NCBI RefSeq assembly: GCF_031954365.1
Contig: NZ_JAUSVZ010000002.1
Length of the DNA stretch: 64,000 nucleotides
Reading direction: 5' to 3' (one strand)
Source: Brevibacillus aydinogluensis
Lineage (GTDB): Bacteria; Bacillota; Bacilli; Brevibacillales; Brevibacillaceae
The notes below the pieces were generated by a model. It did no database searches and had not been told where the DNA came from. It saw only the letters and a program-made list of their open reading frames with translations. The position numbers and the translations under genes were made by a program. Positions 26,210 through 36,150 of the stretch are shown here, piece by piece (the first letter of the stretch is position 1; the number at the start of each line of letters is the position of its first letter).

Positions 26210-26814
26210 GAGATGGATGCATCTCCTTCCGACGCCGTTTGCTCGGCTTGATCGTCTTTTTCCAATTCGTGGGCATAAAGCGTCACCGTCGTCTCCCCAT
26301 AGGTGGCGACGCGCTCCACTGCACAGCGGCCAATCGTTTCCGGCAGGCGGATGTCGCTGTCGTGTTCCGCCACGATCCACGCCCCGTCAGCGAGCAAACC
26401 CAGTTCCTGCATGACACGGATGTCCGCAACGATGTTTTGCTGGGCATATGGCGGATCGAGAAAGACCAGGTCAAACGCGACCCCACGTCTCCCCAGTGCC
26501 TTCAGCGCCCGAGACGCATCCGTGCGGTACAGCTCGGAACGGTCTTCCAGCCGGCAGGCAGCGATGTTTTGCTTGACGACCGCATGTGCTTTCGCGTCCC
26601 GTTCCACAAAAATGGCCCGTTCCGCTCCCCTGCTGAGCGCTTCGATCCCCAGCCCGCCGGTTCCGGCGTAGAGATCGAGCGCCCAGCCGCCGGAAAAGTA
26701 CGGGCCGATCATATTGAAAATGGATTCCTTCACCTTGTCCGTCGTGGGCCGCGTGCTTTTGCCGGGGACGGCCAACAGCCTGCGTCCCTTGTGTTCACCT
26801 GCGATGACTCGCAT
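26206..26814 (-). CDS. rsmD: 16S rRNA (guanine966-N2)-methyltransferase RsmD
   Basis: SAM-dependent rRNA methyltransferase (202 aa) modifying G966 (E. coli numbering) of 16S rRNA. Motif I is LDLYAGTGGLGIEALSRGA and the catalytic motif IV is LDPPY. The N-terminus MRVIAGEHKGRRL is typical. It pairs with coaD, as in most Bacilli. Confidence 0.96.
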   Translation of the reverse strand: MRVIAGEHKGRRLLAVPGKSTRPTTDKVKESIFNMIGPYFSGGWALDLYAGTGGLGIEALSRGAERAIFVERDAKAHAVVKQNIAACRLEDRSELYRTDASRALKALGRRGVAFDLVFLDPPYAQQNIVADIRVMQELGLLADGAWIVAEHDSDIRLPETIGRCAVERVATYGETTVTLYAHELEKDDQAEQTASEGDASIS

Positions 26815-26934
26815 AATGCCTCACCTTTGTATGTATGGAGAATGAGAATGATTTCATACTAACACAACCGGTCTGCTGCGTAAAATTGTGCCGTGGAAAA
26901 AAATTGCGCCGTGCATGTATAAGAGATGGAAGTT

Positions 26935-27155
26935 CTGGCAAAGAATATGGATAGCGACGCAACGGTGTCGCTGACAACCGCGGAGAAGACTTACGTTTCC
27001 CCATAAGCTCTTCCTCCGGTTTCTCCTCTCCCATAATTGAAAGGCGGTTTACTTTGGCGCACTGCGTGTCTGATAGGAGCATGCCGTGGCCGATCTCCCT
27101 GAGGGAGAAGTTAAACCGCTGCCTCATCGCCAATGGCGGTGAGGTATTTTTTTGT
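26935..27155 (+). ncRNA. Candidate structured small RNA or leader with terminator
   Basis: No protein gene fits here, but plus-strand RNA can form several elements in order: AGCGAC/GTCGCT (26953-26972); a long imperfect stem joining ACC..GGAGAAG near 26977 to CTTC.CTCCGGT near 27014; GCGGTTTA/TAAACCGC (27044-27051 with 27112-27119) enclosing a CTCCC/GGGAG hairpin; and CCTCATCGCC/GGCGGTGAGG (27122-27144) followed by T7. The last is a good terminator or attenuator. A TATAAG box lies just upstream, near 26920. It matches no riboswitch class I can name; a 6S-like RNA or the leader of the following small gene are both possible. Confidence 0.4.
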
Positions 27156-27197
27156 GATCCGGGCGGCACACTATCCGTTAAAAAGGAGGCAGACTCC

Positions 27198-27341
27198 ATG
27201 GCAGAAAAACAGCCGTCGAAACAAAAACAGGAAGCCGCTGCCGCCCAGTCCCTCGCCGACCGCACAGGCATCGGCAAGGAAGAGGCGCGCCGCATGCAGT
27301 CTGAAGCCGACAAGTCCGAAGTGATCAAACACGGGCAGTAA
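27198..27341 (+). CDS. Small hydrophilic protein (47 aa), function unknown
   Basis: A short lysine-, glutamine- and alanine-rich protein (MAEKQPSKQKQEAAAAQSLA... to ...SEVIKHGQ) without cysteine or hydrophobic segments, probably soluble and helical. A strong AAAAGGAGG precedes the ATG and a strong terminator follows the stop, so it looks like a genuine monocistronic gene. It lies just downstream of the candidate structured RNA. I do not recognise the family; spore-enriched small proteins often look like this, but that is only a comparison. Confidence 0.7.
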   Translation: MAEKQPSKQKQEAAAAQSLADRTGIGKEEARRMQSEADKSEVIKHGQ

Positions 27342-27352
27342 ATGAATGACGG

Positions 27353-27385
27353 AAAGCCAGCCGTACGTAAGAAACGGCTGGCTTT
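27353..27385 (+). terminator. Terminator after the 47-aa gene
   Basis: AAAGCCAGCCGT pairs perfectly with ACGGCTGGCTTT (12 bp, 9-nt loop). The stem is symmetrical with A and T flanks, so it may also serve the convergent acetyltransferase. Confidence 0.85.
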
Positions 27386-27450
27386 GTATTGAAAATTGGA
27401 TGGGTGATGAAGCTCCGCTGCCAGGGAATGTCCCTTTCGTAAAGCGTTTG

Positions 27451-27951
27451 TCAGGTTTGTTCCCACGCGTATACGTGCACCAGTTTCTCCTTGAAGACAG
27501 TCTCTTTTTCCCGGAACATTCCGATCTTTTGGGCAACTCGTGCGGATGCGGCGTTTCCCGGTTGAATCAGGCAGATCAATCTCCTCAGCCCTTTCGCCGC
27601 TGCTCCGTACTCGCGAAACGCCATCGCCGCTTCGGACGCGTAGCCGTTTCCCCAGTATTCCTTCGCCATCCAGTAACCGATCTCTGTCTCCGGCTTCCCG
27701 TCCACTATTTGCTGCACCAGTCCCGCATGGCCGATGGGCTGCATGTCCTGTTTCCGCACTGCCACCATCAGCCCCAGACCGGAAGCGTAGGACTGCTGCA
27801 CCCAGTCGTAAAAGCGTGTGACCTCTTCATCCGTTCTCGGCTTGCCATGCCCGATGTAGCGGACCACGTCCGGGTCTTTTAGCAGACTGGCAAGAAAAGG
27901 AAGATCATCCAGGCAATACGGGCGAAATAACAAACGATCCGTTTCCAGCAT
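27451..27951 (-). CDS. GNAT family N-acetyltransferase
   Basis: A 166-residue acetyltransferase of the RimJ/RimL-like group. It begins MLETDRLLFRPYCLDD, has ETEIGYWMAKEYWGNGYASEA (acetyl-CoA-binding motif A region) and NAASARVAQKIGM near the end. The substrate cannot be deduced. The chosen ATG (27951) has GGAGGAG about 11 nt upstream. Confidence 0.85.
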   Translation of the reverse strand: MLETDRLLFRPYCLDDLPFLASLLKDPDVVRYIGHGKPRTDEEVTRFYDWVQQSYASGLGLMVAVRKQDMQPIGHAGLVQQIVDGKPETEIGYWMAKEYWGNGYASEAAMAFREYGAAAKGLRRLICLIQPGNAASARVAQKIGMFREKETVFKEKLVHVYAWEQT

Positions 27952-28072
27952 GCGAAATAACACTCCTCCTGTTATGGCCAGGCGGGCGCCTCCCCTGCTC
28001 ACCGCGATGTGCAGGCGGGGGCTGTTAGTGGTTGGCCACCACTTTTTTGAGCAGGCGAATATCCGTGTCGTG

Positions 28073-28300
28073 CTAATTCACCAGTTCCTGCAATTCGCGA
28101 ATGCTCCCATTCTTCTCCGTGTTATGGGCGACCTGCGCTTTGATCAACATCACCTGGTCCTTGATCTCGCGCACGTCACTTTCAATGATGTCCAAGCGGT
28201 GCTCGAATCGATCCATGCGCTGTTCAAGCCCGCCGATCCGCTCGTCCAGCCCTCTCAACTGCTGCCCCAATCCCGCGATCATGCTTTTCAACTCTTCCAT
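28073..28300 (-). CDS. Small coiled-coil protein (75 aa), function unknown
   Basis: An almost fully heptad-patterned protein: MEELKSMIAGLGQQLRGLDE... with repeated RIGGLEQRMDRFEHRLD-type segments, indicating a continuous parallel coiled coil. The ribosome binding site GGGGGAGAG precedes the ATG at 28300; an upstream extension is possible but lacks any site. It is divergent from ku. Similar short coiled-coil proteins are common in Bacillaceae and have no assigned role. Confidence 0.72.
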   Translation of the reverse strand: MEELKSMIAGLGQQLRGLDERIGGLEQRMDRFEHRLDIIESDVREIKDQVMLIKAQVAHNTEKNGSIRELQELVN

Positions 28301-28433
28301 CGCTCTCCCCCTCTTGCTTTCACTGTACAAAAAGAAAGCGCGCCTTGTCGAGCAAAATAACCTGCATTTCCCTCCTGGTAATTCCAACGGGGTGCAAATA
28401 CTACGGACAGCAAACCCTGACAGGAGGACTGCC

Positions 28434-29360
28434 ATGCACACGGTCTGGAAAGGTTCGATCAGTTTTGGTCTGGTCAATATCCCGGTGCGGATGCATACCG
28501 CGACGGAAGAGCGGGACATCCGCTTTCGCCAGCTTCACAGCGAATGCCACACGCCGATCAAGTACGCCAAAATGTGTCCGCACTGCCAGCGGGAAGTGGA
28601 CGCGTCGGAGATTGTGCGGGGATTTGAATACGAAAAAGGCAATTTTGTAATTATTCGCGACGAGGATCTGGAAGCGATTTCCCCGGAAACGCGAAGAGCA
28701 ATCGAGATCCTCGATTTTGTCGATCTGCACGAAATCGACCCGGTTTACTTTGACAAAAGCTACTTTCTCTCCCCCCAGGAAACCGGAGAAAAAGCGTACG
28801 CTCTGCTGCGGGCAGCCATGGAGGAAACAGGAAAAATTGCCGTTGCCCGCGTGACGATGCGCAACCGGCAAAGTCTGGCGGTGGTCCGGCTGTACGAACA
28901 CTGCATCATGCTGGAAACCATCTTTTATCCCGACGAGGTTCGCCCCGTCTCACAGGTGCCTTCGCTGCCCGAATCGGACGTCCCGCTGGCTGACAACGAG
29001 CTGAAGATGGCCGCAGAGCTGATTCGCAACATGACGACGCCGTTTGATCCGGCCAAGTATCGTGACGAATACCGCAGCCAACTGCAGACACTGATCGAGA
29101 ACAAGCGGAAAGGAGAGGAAGTGGCGGTCGCTCCGGCGGCACCGCGCGCCAACGTGATTGATTTGATGCAGGCGTTGAAAGAGAGTCTCGCCGCAACCGG
29201 CGGAGCCTCCACTCCGGTCAAACTGGAGCCGGAGCCAACGCCGGCCGCACCCACCAAAAAACGGACTGCAGCTGACAAAGAGGCACGTGAGGAGCCGGCT
29301 GCCGACACCACCCCGACGACCACCAAGAAGCTCAAGCGCAAAAAAGCGAAGTCGTCCTGA
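28434..29360 (+). CDS. ku: Non-homologous end joining protein Ku
   Basis: Bacterial Ku (308 aa), a homodimeric DNA-end-binding ring that recruits LigD. The core (about 1-250) begins MHTVWKGSISFGLVNIPV, with PIKYAKMCPHC and the YDPxKYRDEY-like segment DPAKYRDEY. A low-complexity Ala/Lys/Thr-rich tail (about 255-308) ends KKLKRKKAKSS and probably binds DNA. The start follows CAGGAGG. A sigma-G-like -10 (AATACTA, 28397-28403) lies 31 nt upstream but its -35 is weak. B. subtilis ku-ligD is forespore-expressed, so similar control is plausible. Here the ligase and polymerase genes lie 4 and 10 kb away. Confidence 0.96.
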   Translation: MHTVWKGSISFGLVNIPVRMHTATEERDIRFRQLHSECHTPIKYAKMCPHCQREVDASEIVRGFEYEKGNFVIIRDEDLEAISPETRRAIEILDFVDLHEIDPVYFDKSYFLSPQETGEKAYALLRAAMEETGKIAVARVTMRNRQSLAVVRLYEHCIMLETIFYPDEVRPVSQVPSLPESDVPLADNELKMAAELIRNMTTPFDPAKYRDEYRSQLQTLIENKRKGEEVAVAPAAPRANVIDLMQALKESLAATGGASTPVKLEPEPTPAAPTKKRTAADKEAREEPAADTTPTTTKKLKRKKAKSS

Positions 29361-29480
29361 TCTGCGGCAAGTCTGCTCATATTCTCTTTATAAGAGAAAG
29401 GACGAGCGGACGTGCTCTTCGAAGAGGCGGATGGTGATCGTGCCGTCCATGGTGACGCCGCCGATATTGAAGCGGCGTTG

Positions 29481-29987
29481 TTAAAGCACTCTAAACGTGC
29501 TGCGTTTTGCCTGCGGGCCTGTTACCGCCGAAAACGTCAAGCAGATTGGCTCCGGCTCATACACCAGCCGCCACGTTCCTCTCCCACCAGCGAAAACGCT
29601 TTTCGGCAGCAGCTTCAGCATGAGCCTAAGCGTTACGTCGTGTTCCAGGAAGCGCTCACTCACTTCCTCCCCAACCAACTGCGCGGGCGGTTCCGGTAGC
29701 CGCTGCTCGCCGAAACAGGCAAATCGGTCACCGCCCCGCTTACATGCACCTTAACGCGGCAGCCAGACAGCGGCAGCGGCAAACCCAGCGCCTTCTGGCG
29801 AAAGTGAAACCAGACGCCGTCTTTTTTGGTGGTCACTGTCACGTGAGGGAATGCTTCCAGCTTCTTCAAGCCGCTCCCCGTCTTCGATCATGAGCCGGTA
29901 CGACGATGGGATATTAAACAGAGACATCGCCCGCTTCCTGAGTCTGTCCAGCGCTGTCTCCACGCCTGCCGCATCCTGTTTCCGCAC
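29481..29987 (-). pseudogene. Frameshifted remnant of an unidentified gene
   Basis: A good start (GTG 29987 behind CAGGAGG, with a TATAAT box near 30060) leads into MRKQDAAGVETALDRLRK... Reading stays protein-like only if the frame shifts near 29880 (GERL to KKLEAFPHVTV) and shifts back near 29697 (VSASS to PEPPAQLVGEE), ending ...TFSAVTGPQAKRSTFRVL. The three segments together give about 168 residues. Two compensating frameshifts suggest a decayed gene; sequencing error is the alternative. I do not recognise the family. Confidence 0.55.
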
Positions 29988-30076
29988 GGTGCACAACCTC
30001 CTGAACCCTTTCAATTTTTCTCCCTGATTGCCGAGTACATCTTGTTGCATCCACATTATACCAAAGCCAAAAAGAT

Positions 30077-30120
30077 GAAAAATACCTGTCCCATGCCCTC
30101 CTTGCGGGCACAAGACAGGT
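30077..30120 (-). terminator. Terminator of the CDF transporter gene
   Basis: ACCTGTC and GACAGGT enclose an inner TGCCC/GGGCA stem. On the minus strand the structure is followed by ATTTTTC. It starts 11 nt after the transporter stop. Confidence 0.75.
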
Positions 30121-30131
30121 TTGTCGTGTCG

Positions 30132-31016
30132 TCAGTGCTCGGACTGTCCTTCCGGTTCTATGTGGATGTGCACGGCTTTGACATTGTGAACGGCCTTCAT
30201 CCGCGCCTCGATTTCCTCGGTGATCGTGTGGCTCTCCGTCACGTTCAGAGTGGGGTCCACGTGAATCACGACATCGACCAGCACGTTGCTTCCGTGGTAG
30301 CGCGCCTTGATATCTGTAACGTCCTTGACCCCGGGGATTTCGGCGATGGTGGAGCGCAGCGCAACCAGTTCGCTGCGGTCAAACCCGTCTGTTAATCGGT
30401 GGGCCGCCTCGCGGAAAATGGACCACGCCGTCCTCAGGATGATCCCGCCCACCACGAGCGCTGTCAACGGGTCCAGCCAATGCAGTTGAAACTGGGAGCC
30501 GGCCACTCCCACAAATGTGCCGACGCTGACCAGCGCATCGGAGCGGTTGTCTGCTGCCGCAGCCATCAAGCCCTGGCTTTGGGTTACCTGCGCCAGCCGC
30601 CGGTTGTAGCGGTAAACGCCGAACATGACGGCAGCGGTTGCCAGGGCGGTCCAGCCGGCCAGCATGTCAGGCGCGTTCATCTCCGGGGTGAACAACGCAG
30701 AGATTGCCCGGCTGAGGACTTCGATCCCGACCGCCAACATGATGAAGGATGCGACAAGAGCTGAGATGCTTTCTGCGCGTAAGTGGCCATAGGGATGGTC
30801 GTGATCAGGCGGTTTGCGAGAGATGCGCAGGCCGATCAGTACGGCGACGGACGCGACCACGTCAGTTGTGTTGTTCAGTCCGTCCGCCAGCAGCGCTTCC
30901 GAGCCTGCCAGCAGCGCCACCCCCACTTTCACCAGGGAGCAGCAGACATAGGCGATGATGCTGACCCACACCCCGCGTTCTCCCTGCTTCAGATTCGCGT
31001 ACACATCCACCTGCAT
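30132..31016 (-). CDS. Cation diffusion facilitator, probably manganese exporter (MntE/MneS-like)
   Basis: A 294-residue CDF transporter with six transmembrane helices and a cytosolic C-terminal metal-sensing domain ending in a His-rich HIHIEPEGQSEH. The transmembrane site appears to be Asn48/Asp52 (DGLNNTTD) with Asp156/Asp160 (DNRSD). Family knowledge: zinc CDFs use HDHD or DDHD sites, while manganese exporters such as MntE use Asn/Asp combinations. Manganese (or iron) efflux is therefore the best inference. The start ATG 31016 has AAGGAA upstream. It is divergent from thiC. Confidence 0.85.
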   Translation of the reverse strand: MQVDVYANLKQGERGVWVSIIAYVCCSLVKVGVALLAGSEALLADGLNNTTDVVASVAVLIGLRISRKPPDHDHPYGHLRAESISALVASFIMLAVGIEVLSRAISALFTPEMNAPDMLAGWTALATAAVMFGVYRYNRRLAQVTQSQGLMAAAADNRSDALVSVGTFVGVAGSQFQLHWLDPLTALVVGGIILRTAWSIFREAAHRLTDGFDRSELVALRSTIAEIPGVKDVTDIKARYHGSNVLVDVVIHVDPTLNVTESHTITEEIEARMKAVHNVKAVHIHIEPEGQSEH

Positions 31017-31198
31017 CACCTCAAAATTCCTTCTCACACGACCTTCATCGTACCAGACGACTCCCGAGTGGGTCTACGGAAACAGTTTTTGTCCGGGTCA
31101 GCATGATAGGCAGAGGGAAAATAAGTTGGACACTGCCAAAACCTCTTGCCGGATAGAATTGGAAATGGTAAGCTGGTGCTGTACAACAATACAGATAT

Positions 31199-31290
31199 GC
31201 ACGGGAGCTTGGGGAACCAGGCTGAGAGGATGGCTGATCCGCCGTCGACCGTTGAACCTGAACTGGGTAATGCCAGCGGAGGAATGTTGT
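31199..31290 (+). promoter_or_regulatory. TPP riboswitch (THI element) of thiC
   Basis: The two signature arms are present: GGCTGAGAGGATGG (31220-31233) in the pyrimidine-sensing arm, and TTGAACCTGAACTGGGTAAT (31252-31271) followed by GCCAGCGGAGGA in the pyrophosphate-sensing arm. Thiamine pyrophosphate binding should fold the downstream terminator and stop thiC transcription. Confidence 0.96.
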
Positions 31291-31350
31291 TGACACCAAG
31301 AAATGCGGTGTGCGTCTGTTCGCGCACGCTCTTTCTTCGTCTGCGTCTGG

Positions 31351-31378
31351 CGTCGCATGGGTTCATGCGGCGTTTTTT
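31351..31378 (+). terminator. Riboswitch-controlled terminator in the thiC leader
   Basis: CGTCGCATG and CATGCGGCG pair (one wobble, 4-nt loop) and are followed by T6. It is about 60 nt beyond the aptamer and 70 nt before the thiC start, the usual expression platform of a transcriptionally acting TPP riboswitch. Confidence 0.8.
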
Positions 31379-31446
31379 CGTGACGCAGTTTCTCCGCCTC
31401 CCGCAGGGTTCACGACACGTGCAACCGTGACAAGGAGGTTTTTTTC

Positions 31447-33228
<1,782 letters not shown>

Positions 33229-33279
33229 GCGGCGCTCCCTGGCTCCGCTTGCGCACCTGCAAGACGAGGAGGAGATCGC

Positions 33280-33450
33280 GTGAATCAGGCGGAACAGCTT
33301 CTCGCGGAAGCAAAACGACTGGAGGCTGAATGGAAGAAGGTAAAGCAGCAGTTGGCAAAGCTCCAATCCGAATGCGAACACGACTTTGCCCGCGGCCAGC
33401 TTTCGATGACCTGCCGCAAATGCCTGTACACGGAGAGTACGTACTACTAA
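33280..33450 (+). CDS. Small helical protein with CxxC (56 aa), function unknown
   Basis: GTG start at 33280 behind AGGAGGAG gives MNQAEQLLAEAKRLEAEWKK..., a charged helix followed by C-E-H and a CRKC motif (SECEHDF...MTCRKCLYTES), ending TYY. The spaced Cys/His residues suggest one bound zinc. It is 51 nt downstream of thiC and followed by its own terminator. Strong translation signals and the intact zinc-type motif argue that it is real despite its size. Confidence 0.72.
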   Translation: MNQAEQLLAEAKRLEAEWKKVKQQLAKLQSECEHDFARGQLSMTCRKCLYTESTYY

Positions 33451-33457
33451 ACAGCCC

Positions 33458-33493
33458 GAGGCGATGAGACGGATGCCGCTCATCGCCTCTTCT
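33458..33493 (+). terminator. Terminator after the thiC transcript
   Basis: GAGGCGATGAG and CTCATCGCCTC form a perfect 11-bp stem, followed by TTCTTCG. Confidence 0.8.
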
Positions 33494-33587
33494 TCGTCCT
33501 AATGGGGAACAATCATTGATGAGGCTGATTCGGACGGCTCCTTTCTTCCGTCTGACGGCCAATTCCGTTACCTGGACGAGGTGGAAC

Positions 33588-34538
33588 ATGAAACCGATCA
33601 TCCCGATGGAGCCAGTGGCGAGCGACACCATCCCCCAGGAGCCGGGCTGGATTGCCCAGGTGAAATGGGACGGCGTTCGCATCCTTACCTATTATGACGG
33701 CAAACACGTGCAGCTGTTCAATCGAAAGGGAAACGAGCGCACCCATCACTACCCTGAACTAGCAGATATTGAAACGTACTGCCGAGCCGACTCCGTGATC
33801 CTGGATGGTGAAGTGATCGCGCTGGGGAGCGACGGCAAACCGTCCTTTCATGAAGTGATGCGCCGGGACGGGATTCGCCGCATGCAGAACGTGCCCCGGA
33901 TGCAGCAGACTGTGCCGGTTACCTACATGATTTTTGACTGTCTGTACCTAAACGGGGAATGGATCAACCAACGCTCCTTGCAGGACAGGCTCAAACTGCT
34001 GTCCGAAACAATCGAACCGAACAGCCACGTGCAAGTGGTGTCGTCCCATGATAACGGTTCCGCCCTGTTTGAGGTGATCCGGCAGCACGGCATGGAAGGC
34101 ATCGTCATGAAGCGGCTGGATGCCCCCTATCTCATCGGTGCGAAAAAAGCCGTGTGGCTGAAGATCAAACACTACCGGGATGTGATTGCCGCCATTGGCG
34201 GTTTCACCTTGAACGGCGGAGTCGTCAACGCGGTGCTGTTGGGCCTCTACGATGAGCAGGGCCGGTTTTGGTACATCGGTCATGCGGGAACGGGCAAACT
34301 GTCCCGCCAGGAGTGGCGGGAGCTGACCGACAGGCTGATGCCTGCAGTTATCCGGGAAAAACCCTTCGTAAACAGGCCCGATCGTCACCATGGCGTATTC
34401 TGGGTGACCCCCACGCTGACGGCCAAAATCAAGTACGCGGAATGGACGGAAGGGCGATCACTTCGCCAGCCATCCATTCAGGCAATCGTGGACGTACCGC
34501 CGCACACCTGCAGGCTGGACAGGGAGATGATGAGATGA
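33588..34538 (+). CDS. ATP-dependent DNA ligase, LigD ligase-domain type (stand-alone)
   Basis: A 316-residue ATP-dependent ligase: adenylation domain with the lysine motif VKWDGVR (Lys26), then DGEVIAL and EGIVMKR, and an OB-fold domain (about 220-316) with VWLKIKHYRD (motif V). Family knowledge: B. subtilis LigD fuses ligase and polymerase; here this ligase and the polymerase at 39092 are separate genes. The chosen ATG follows GAGGTGGAAC. It is expected to seal ends bound by Ku. No strong promoter is visible; it may read from the thiC side only past a terminator. Confidence 0.92.
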   Translation: MKPIIPMEPVASDTIPQEPGWIAQVKWDGVRILTYYDGKHVQLFNRKGNERTHHYPELADIETYCRADSVILDGEVIALGSDGKPSFHEVMRRDGIRRMQNVPRMQQTVPVTYMIFDCLYLNGEWINQRSLQDRLKLLSETIEPNSHVQVVSSHDNGSALFEVIRQHGMEGIVMKRLDAPYLIGAKKAVWLKIKHYRDVIAAIGGFTLNGGVVNAVLLGLYDEQGRFWYIGHAGTGKLSRQEWRELTDRLMPAVIREKPFVNRPDRHHGVFWVTPTLTAKIKYAEWTEGRSLRQPSIQAIVDVPPHTCRLDREMMR

Positions 34539-34542
34539 TCTT

Positions 34543-35901
34543 CTAGTGGTCCGCAGAGGCTGTATCATTCCCCTGCGACTGCTTGTGTTTCAGGTGATTG
34601 ACCGCCTGCATTTCCAGATAGGAGCTCACCAGCGCCACCAGAAAGCTAAGAAAGTACGCTACGCCGCTGATCAGGCCGGCCACTCTGTACTGATTCTCCA
34701 GCAAGGCCCCGCCGACGATCGACACGAGACACACACCTAACGCCAGTTTGTTGATCCAGGCCCAGATCTGACAGCGCCTATACTCTCTCGTATGGGCGGA
34801 ATGCGAGTCACGTCCGCTTCCCCGTTCTCGCAGAAGGGCTGCGGCAAACAGGAAGGCCAGCAGGGGAAGTTGGAAGATAAGCGTGATTGCCGGTATGCCG
34901 TAGCTGAAGAAGCGCAGCACGTCATCCGTATTGGGAAACGACAGTAGCGAGGAGACCACGATGAACAAGCCGCACGGCCCATTGGAGGCGGCGTAGTGTT
35001 GCTGGCCGGCGAACGATCCGACGCCGACAAGAAAGGCGATGTAGGTGACGACTGCCTTGATTGTAAAGGCCGGAAACCAGATGCTGAACACGATCACTTC
35101 CACGCGGTCCAGGAAGTCGGTAATGTGGATCTGCTGCACTAGCGCGTAAACAGGGAAAGTCAACCTGCTGGTGATCAGATACCCCATCACGCCCAACTGA
35201 ACCACCATCAACAGCGTCAGCGAGAACCCGGCAATGATCGCCCCGTGTTTCATTGCGGAATACAGGAGCCGGGGATGGGAAATGGCATGCAGAAACGCAC
35301 CGAACAAAAAGATGCTGCCAAACACCCCTGACGGGAGGAGATTACCGAGACCGACGGCCGCGATGTTGCTCTCCAGCACCGGCTCCAGCCGTTCAACCGC
35401 ATACTCGTTGCTCAGTGTGAAGTACAGCATGATGGTGATGAGAAAAAATACGGGAAAGTACATTTCATTGACGCGGGCAGCCACTTCCGTGCTTGTTCGG
35501 CCGTAGTACACCAGCATCAGGACGAATACCAACAAAATGATTTCAAGCGGCGTCCGGGGCAGCAGCATCACTTGCAGGAACAAGCTGACCCCCTTGATGT
35601 CCGCCACCAACAACAGCCAGAGGTAAAACAGAACGAGGGCGTTTACGAAGCCACCGATCCACCTGCCCCCTGCCAGAAAGATGATTTCAAACAGGTTTTT
35701 TCCGGGGTAGGCCCGGGACAGCCTCGCGAAGACCAGGGCTACCAGTATTGCGTAAAACGTCGGGAGGATGAAGGCAAACCACGCATCATTCTTGGCGATC
35801 TGGGCCAGTGTTTTCGGCTGGCTGAACAACGCCCCCGTAATCAGGACGCTGCCGATCAGCCAGGCAATCTGCCGATGATTGATCACCTGTTTATGGATCA
35901 T
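34543..35901 (-). CDS. Germinant receptor subunit B, C-terminally extended
   Basis: GerAB-type permease of 452 residues, about 80 longer than usual. The first ~365 residues have the standard layout (MIHKQVINHRQIAWLIGSVLITGA start, about ten helices). The remainder adds an arginine-rich loop (LRERGSGRDSHSAHTREYRR) and two more helices (LALGVCLVSIVGGALLEN; AYFLSFLVALVSSYLE). It is the last gene of an A-C-D-B receptor operon, 12 nt after the D gene. What the extension does is unknown. Confidence 0.85.
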   Translation of the reverse strand: MIHKQVINHRQIAWLIGSVLITGALFSQPKTLAQIAKNDAWFAFILPTFYAILVALVFARLSRAYPGKNLFEIIFLAGGRWIGGFVNALVLFYLWLLLVADIKGVSLFLQVMLLPRTPLEIILLVFVLMLVYYGRTSTEVAARVNEMYFPVFFLITIMLYFTLSNEYAVERLEPVLESNIAAVGLGNLLPSGVFGSIFLFGAFLHAISHPRLLYSAMKHGAIIAGFSLTLLMVVQLGVMGYLITSRLTFPVYALVQQIHITDFLDRVEVIVFSIWFPAFTIKAVVTYIAFLVGVGSFAGQQHYAASNGPCGLFIVVSSLLSFPNTDDVLRFFSYGIPAITLIFQLPLLAFLFAAALLRERGSGRDSHSAHTREYRRCQIWAWINKLALGVCLVSIVGGALLENQYRVAGLISGVAYFLSFLVALVSSYLEMQAVNHLKHKQSQGNDTASADH

Positions 35902-35913
35902 GACAGGCCCTCC

Positions 35914-36150
35914 TTACCAGATGTTTTCCATCCACTGCTGCAGGCCAACGGAAAAGACGTCGGCCAGGTAATTGGTTGGCATGATCACGTGGAGTTGAAA
36001 CTGCAGTGCTATGAACAACCCGATCGTGAGCAGGTAAAAGAAACCCATCACTCGCCTTTGCTTGACTGGCATGCTTTTTCGCTTCATGAAAAACTGGACC
36101 AGGGACGCTAGCAGCAAGAGCACGTACAAAACCAGGGCGACACTATTCAT
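35914..36150 (-). CDS. Small germinant receptor subunit D-like membrane protein
   Basis: A 78-residue protein with two hydrophobic helices (ALVLYVLLLLASLVQFFM; MGFFYLLTIGLFIALQFQL) separated by a basic loop (KRKSMPVKQRR). Small two-helix D proteins are encoded in some ger operons and modulate receptor responsiveness; size, topology and position between C and B fit that. Start ATG 36150 behind AAAGGAAG overlaps the end of the C gene by 8 bp. Assignment is by context and topology. Confidence 0.78.
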   Translation of the reverse strand: MNSVALVLYVLLLLASLVQFFMKRKSMPVKQRRVMGFFYLLTIGLFIALQFQLHVIMPTNYLADVFSVGLQQWMENIW

